Below are positions 6,742-9,594 of a stretch of DNA of 9,594 bases, in pieces. How positions within the stretch are numbered: position 1 is the first letter of the stretch; each line of letters begins with the position of its first letter. Source of the DNA: Pseudomonadota bacterium (GTDB lineage: Bacteria; Pseudomonadota; Alphaproteobacteria; Rhodospirillales; Magnetospirillaceae). The notes under the pieces are model-generated. The model did not search any database. It was not told the origin of the DNA and saw only the letters and a list, made by a program, of their open reading frames with translations. The position numbers and the translations under genes were made by a program. The DNA is taken from contig JAEZFE010000434.1 in the NCBI GenBank assembly GCA_023437865.1, positions 1-9,594 on the forward strand, read 5' to 3'.

Positions 6742-8340
6742 ATGACGCATATGGAGACGGCGTTGCCGCCGCAAACGGGGGCGGCAGCGGGTTTTGATCC
6801 GTCTGTTCTTCTGGAGTTGGTCCAGAAGGTTCGCGAGTCCCTGTACATCGTCCGCGATCGGGAAGGCCGCCTGGGGGCGTCGATACGCCCGCCCTCCCTG
6901 GCGGGCAGCGGGCTGGAGCCGGTTGCGACCCTGCCGCCCCTGTACCCTGAATGGCTGGGAGATCGCGGTTTTCAGGAAGCCCATGGTTGCCGTTTCGCCT
7001 ATGTGGCCGGCGAGATGGCCCAGGGCATCGCCACGCCCGCGATGACCGTGGCCGCCGCCCGTGCCGGTCTGCTGGGCTTCTTCGGCAGCGCCGGCCTACC
7101 GCCGCAGCGGGTGCTGGAGGGAATCGCGGAGATCCGCGCGGCCTTGGGTGACGCGTCCTGCTGGGGCGCCAACCTGATCCACAGTCCCAACGACCCGGCC
7201 CTGGAAGCCGAAATCGCCCGGCTGTTCCACCAGCACGGCGTGCGGCGGGTTTCCGCCTCGGCCTTCATGGCGCTAACCCCTTCGGTGGTCGAACTGGCGG
7301 TCAGGGGCTTGAGCCGCGATCCGGCCACCGGCGCGGTGCGGCGCCTAACCCATATCTTCGCCAAGGTGTCGCGTGCGGAAGTCGCCCGCGCCTTCATGGC
7401 GCCCGCACCGCAACGCATGCTGGCCGATTTGGTCGCCAAAGGCGCCATCACCGCCGCCGAGGCCGATCTCGCCGAGACCCTGCCGGTGGCCGAGGACATC
7501 ACCGTCGAGGGCGATTCCGGCGGCCACACCGACAACCGCCCGCTGACCGTCCTGTTCCCGATCATCCAGGCGCTGCGCGACGACATGGTCGCCCGTCACG
7601 GCTACGAGCGCACGATCCGCGTGGGCGCGGCGGGCGGCCTGGGGACCCCGGCAGCCCTGGCCGGCGCTTTCGCCATGGGCGCGGCCTATGTGGTGACCGG
7701 TTCGGTCAACCAGTCGGCGGTGGAAGCCGGGCAGCCGCTGTCGGTCCGCACGATGCTGGCCAGCCTCGCCAGTACCGACGTCACCATGGCGCCAGCCGCC
7801 GACATGTTCGAGATGGGCGTGAAGGTCCAAGTGATGAAGCGGGGGACCATGTTCCCCTTCCGCGCCCAGCGCTTGTACGACCTCTATTGCCGCCATGCCA
7901 GGCTCGACGACATTCCCGCCGCTGACCGCGCCGCGCTGGAGAAGGACGTGTTCCAGGCGCCGCTGGACGCCATCTGGCGGCAGACCCGCGAGCATTTCGC
8001 CGCCCGCGACCCGGCGGAAGTCACCCGCGCCGAGGCCGATCCCCGCCATCGCATGGCGTTGGTGTTCCGCTGGTACTTGTTCCACGCCGCCCGCTGGCCC
8101 ATGCAAGACGAGACCGGGCGCCAGCACGACTTCCAGGTCTGGTGCGGGCCGGCCATGGGCGCCTTCAACGACTGGGTGAAGGGAAGTTTCCTCGAACCGG
8201 TCGAGAACCGCACCGTCGAGCAGATCGCCCGCAACCTGCTGGAGGGCGCCGCTGTGGTGACCCGCGCCCAGCAGATGCGCAATGCGGGACTGCCAGTGCC
8301 GGCGGCGGCCTTCACCTGGGTGCCCCGCCGGCTGTCCTGA
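6742..8340 (+). CDS. pfaD: PfaD-type enoyl reductase of PUFA/polyketide synthase (FMN-dependent, NPD-like)
   Basis: PfaD is the separate trans-acting enoyl reductase of bacterial polyunsaturated fatty acid synthases and some trans-AT polyketide synthases; it reduces enoyl chains on the synthase's acyl carrier domains in the cytoplasm. The 532-aa protein has the family length. An N-terminal part carries SLYIVRDREGRLGAS (33-47). An NPD-like TIM barrel then runs from EMAQGIATPAMTVAAARAGLLGFFGSAGL (91-119) through WGANLIHSPNDPALE (141-155), RVSASAFMALTPSVV (169-183) and HIFAKVSRAEVARAFMAPAP (204-223). EGDSGGHTDNRP (256-267) contains the nitronate-monooxygenase-like catalytic His262, and the flavin phosphate-binding VGAAGGLGTP (294-303) and VVTGSVNQ (317-324) follow. 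A long helical C-terminal domain completes it. ATG 6742 is used; ATG 6751 is an equally possible start. It lies 39 nt before the synthase gene. Confidence 0.95.
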   Translation: MTHMETALPPQTGAAAGFDPSVLLELVQKVRESLYIVRDREGRLGASIRPPSLAGSGLEPVATLPPLYPEWLGDRGFQEAHGCRFAYVAGEMAQGIATPAMTVAAARAGLLGFFGSAGLPPQRVLEGIAEIRAALGDASCWGANLIHSPNDPALEAEIARLFHQHGVRRVSASAFMALTPSVVELAVRGLSRDPATGAVRRLTHIFAKVSRAEVARAFMAPAPQRMLADLVAKGAITAAEADLAETLPVAEDITVEGDSGGHTDNRPLTVLFPIIQALRDDMVARHGYERTIRVGAAGGLGTPAALAGAFAMGAAYVVTGSVNQSAVEAGQPLSVRTMLASLASTDVTMAPAADMFEMGVKVQVMKRGTMFPFRAQRLYDLYCRHARLDDIPAADRAALEKDVFQAPLDAIWRQTREHFAARDPAEVTRAEADPRHRMALVFRWYLFHAARWPMQDETGRQHDFQVWCGPAMGAFNDWVKGSFLEPVENRTVEQIARNLLEGAAVVTRAQQMRNAGLPVPAAAFTWVPRRLS

Positions 8341-8379
8341 CACACTCACCGCCTCCCCCTTCCCTGCATCGAGACCGCC

Positions 8380-9594
8380 ATGAAGAGCCGCCACCCCATT
8401 GCCATCGTCGGCATCGGCGCCATGTTCCCCGGCTCCGGGACCACACACGGGTTCTGGCGGGACATTCTCGCTGGCCGCGACTGCATCGGCGACGTGCCGT
8501 CCACCCACTGGCTGGTGGAGGATTTCTACGATCCCGATCCCACCGCGCAAGACAAGACCTATTGCCGCCGTGGCGCCTTCCTGCCGCCGGCCACGCTGGA
8601 TCCGCTGGAATTTGGCATTCCGCCCCAGGCGCTGTCGGCCACTGACACCGCCCAGCTGCTGGCGCTGATCGTCGCCAAGGAGACGCTGGACGAGGCGTGT
8701 CGCTCCCATTTCCGCGCCATCGACCGCAGCCGCACCAGCATCGTGCTGGGCGTTGCCTCGGCCACCGAACTGGTGGGCACCATGGGCGCGCGCCTGCAAC
8801 GGCCGGTCTGGGTCAAGGCCCTGCGCGAGGCCGGCTTGCCCGAGGACGAGGTCACCGCCATCTGCGACCGCATCTCATCGCATTACGTCGAATGGCAGGA
8901 AAGTTCGTTCCCCGGCGTGCTCGGCAACGTGGTGGCGGGGCGCATCGCCAACCGGCTGGACCTGGGCGGCACCAATTGCGTCACCGACGCGGCCTGCGCC
9001 AGCTCCCTGTCCGCCCTGCTGATGGCGATGAACGAGCTGGAGTTGGGCCATTCGGACATGGTCATCAGCGGCGGCGTCGACGCGTTGAACGACATCTTCA
9101 TGTTCATGTGCTTCAGCAAGACCCCGGCGCTGTCAAAGACCGGCGACTGCCGCCCGTTCTCGGATGCCTCCGACGGCACCATCGTCGGCGAGGGATTGGG
9201 CATGGTCGCCCTGCGCCGGCTGGAAGATGCCGAGCGCGACGGCAACCACATCTTCGCCGTCATCAAGGGTATCGGTTCGGCCTCGGACGGCCGCGCCACC
9301 AGCGTCTACGCCCCCCGGCCAGAAGGCCAGGCCATGGCGCTGCGCCGCGCCTATGCCGATGCCGGATACGAACCCCGCAGCGTCGAGTTGGTCGAGGCCC
9401 ACGGCACCGGCACCCGCGCCGGCGACGTGGCCGAGTTCACCGCCCTGACCCAGGTGTTCCGCGAATCCGACGGCGAGACCACGGGGTGGTGCGCCATCGG
9501 CTCCGTCAAATCACAGATGGGCCATACCAAGGCCGCCGCCGGCTCCGCCGGATTGCTGAAAGCCACCTTGTGGCTGCACCAGAAGGTGCTGCCG
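8380..9594 (+). CDS. Multidomain PUFA/secondary-lipid-type polyketide synthase, ketosynthase domain (partial)
   Basis: The gene runs off the right edge after 405 codons, all belonging to a beta-ketoacyl synthase domain, so only the first module part is visible. It begins RHPIAIVGIGAMFPGSG, has the subclass-specific HWLVEDFYDPDPTAQDKTYCRRGAFLPP (43-70), and carries a complete catalytic triad: Cys206 in TDAACASSL, His341 in VEAHGTGTRAGD, and His382 in IGSVKSQMGHTKAAAGSAGLLK. The domain elongates a chain by decarboxylative condensation of malonyl units. The HW-L-EDFYDPDP-DKTY-RRGAFLP stretch is shared with PfaA and the heterocyst glycolipid synthase HglE rather than with modular PKS (recalled family knowledge). 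Downstream acyltransferase, tandem carrier, ketoreductase or dehydratase domains are expected but unseen. The ATG at 8380 has no good Shine-Dalgarno sequence; coupling to pfaD, 39 nt upstream, is likely. Confidence 0.93.
   Translation, partial: MKSRHPIAIVGIGAMFPGSGTTHGFWRDILAGRDCIGDVPSTHWLVEDFYDPDPTAQDKTYCRRGAFLPPATLDPLEFGIPPQALSATDTAQLLALIVAKETLDEACRSHFRAIDRSRTSIVLGVASATELVGTMGARLQRPVWVKALREAGLPEDEVTAICDRISSHYVEWQESSFPGVLGNVVAGRIANRLDLGGTNCVTDAACASSLSALLMAMNELELGHSDMVISGGVDALNDIFMFMCFSKTPALSKTGDCRPFSDASDGTIVGEGLGMVALRRLEDAERDGNHIFAVIKGIGSASDGRATSVYAPRPEGQAMALRRAYADAGYEPRSVELVEAHGTGTRAGDVAEFTALTQVFRESDGETTGWCAIGSVKSQMGHTKAAAGSAGLLKATLWLHQKVLP

Noticed and set aside
6525..6797. Open frame of 90 codons between the sigma gene and pfaD
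   Set aside because: It starts at TTG inside the Fur-like site, has no ribosome binding site, resembles no family and overlaps the pfaD start in another frame.
7345..8799. 484-codon open frame on the minus strand opposite pfaD and the synthase
   Set aside because: His/Gln/Gly-rich composition with no family pattern; both plus-strand genes have clear motifs throughout.

Overview
The window looks like chromosomal DNA from a GC-rich alphaproteobacterium, probably of the Rhodospirillaceae/Magnetospirillum kind. The basis is the GC-rich codon use, an alphaproteobacterial SOS box (GAAC-N7-GAAC) directly upstream of imuA, and the gene families present. The genus is a guess, not something the sequence proves. 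No RNA gene, insertion sequence, CRISPR array or prophage was recognised.

Layout from left to right. (1) 1-155, minus: the N-terminal end of a LysR-type regulator, running off the left edge. (2) 267-1415, plus: a TauE/SafE-type permease followed by a small VOC-fold protein very like GLOD5, with the ribosome binding site of the second gene overlapping the stop of the first. (3) 3342-1408, minus: a FadR-subfamily GntR regulator followed 3 nt later by a CynX/NimT-type MFS transporter, with a 19-bp perfect inverted repeat at the regulator's own promoter. The transporter and the VOC gene meet tail to tail, and an 8-bp palindrome supplies both stop codons. (4) 3446-4257, plus: imuA under a near-ideal LexA-type promoter, but with no imuB or dnaE2 after it, followed by a strong AT-rich 40-nt hairpin. 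(5) 4404-4760, plus: an unknown protein with two membrane segments. (6) 6464-4911, minus: an ECF sigma factor of the FecI type and its FecR-type membrane anti-sigma partner, with a Fur-box-like site upstream. No TonB-dependent receptor follows. (7) 6742-9594, plus: pfaD, then the start of a large iterative synthase whose first domain is an intact ketosynthase of the PfaA/HglE class. This is the left end of a polyunsaturated-fatty-acid-like or 'secondary lipid' synthase cluster that continues beyond the window.

The genes form several independent regulatory units: two small transporter/enzyme units each beside its own regulator, an SOS-controlled gene, an iron-type cell-surface signalling pair, and a lipid or polyketide pathway. 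The most notable region is the pfaD-first synthase cluster, which differs in order from the canonical pfaABCD arrangement and lies divergent from the ECF sigma/anti-sigma pair.
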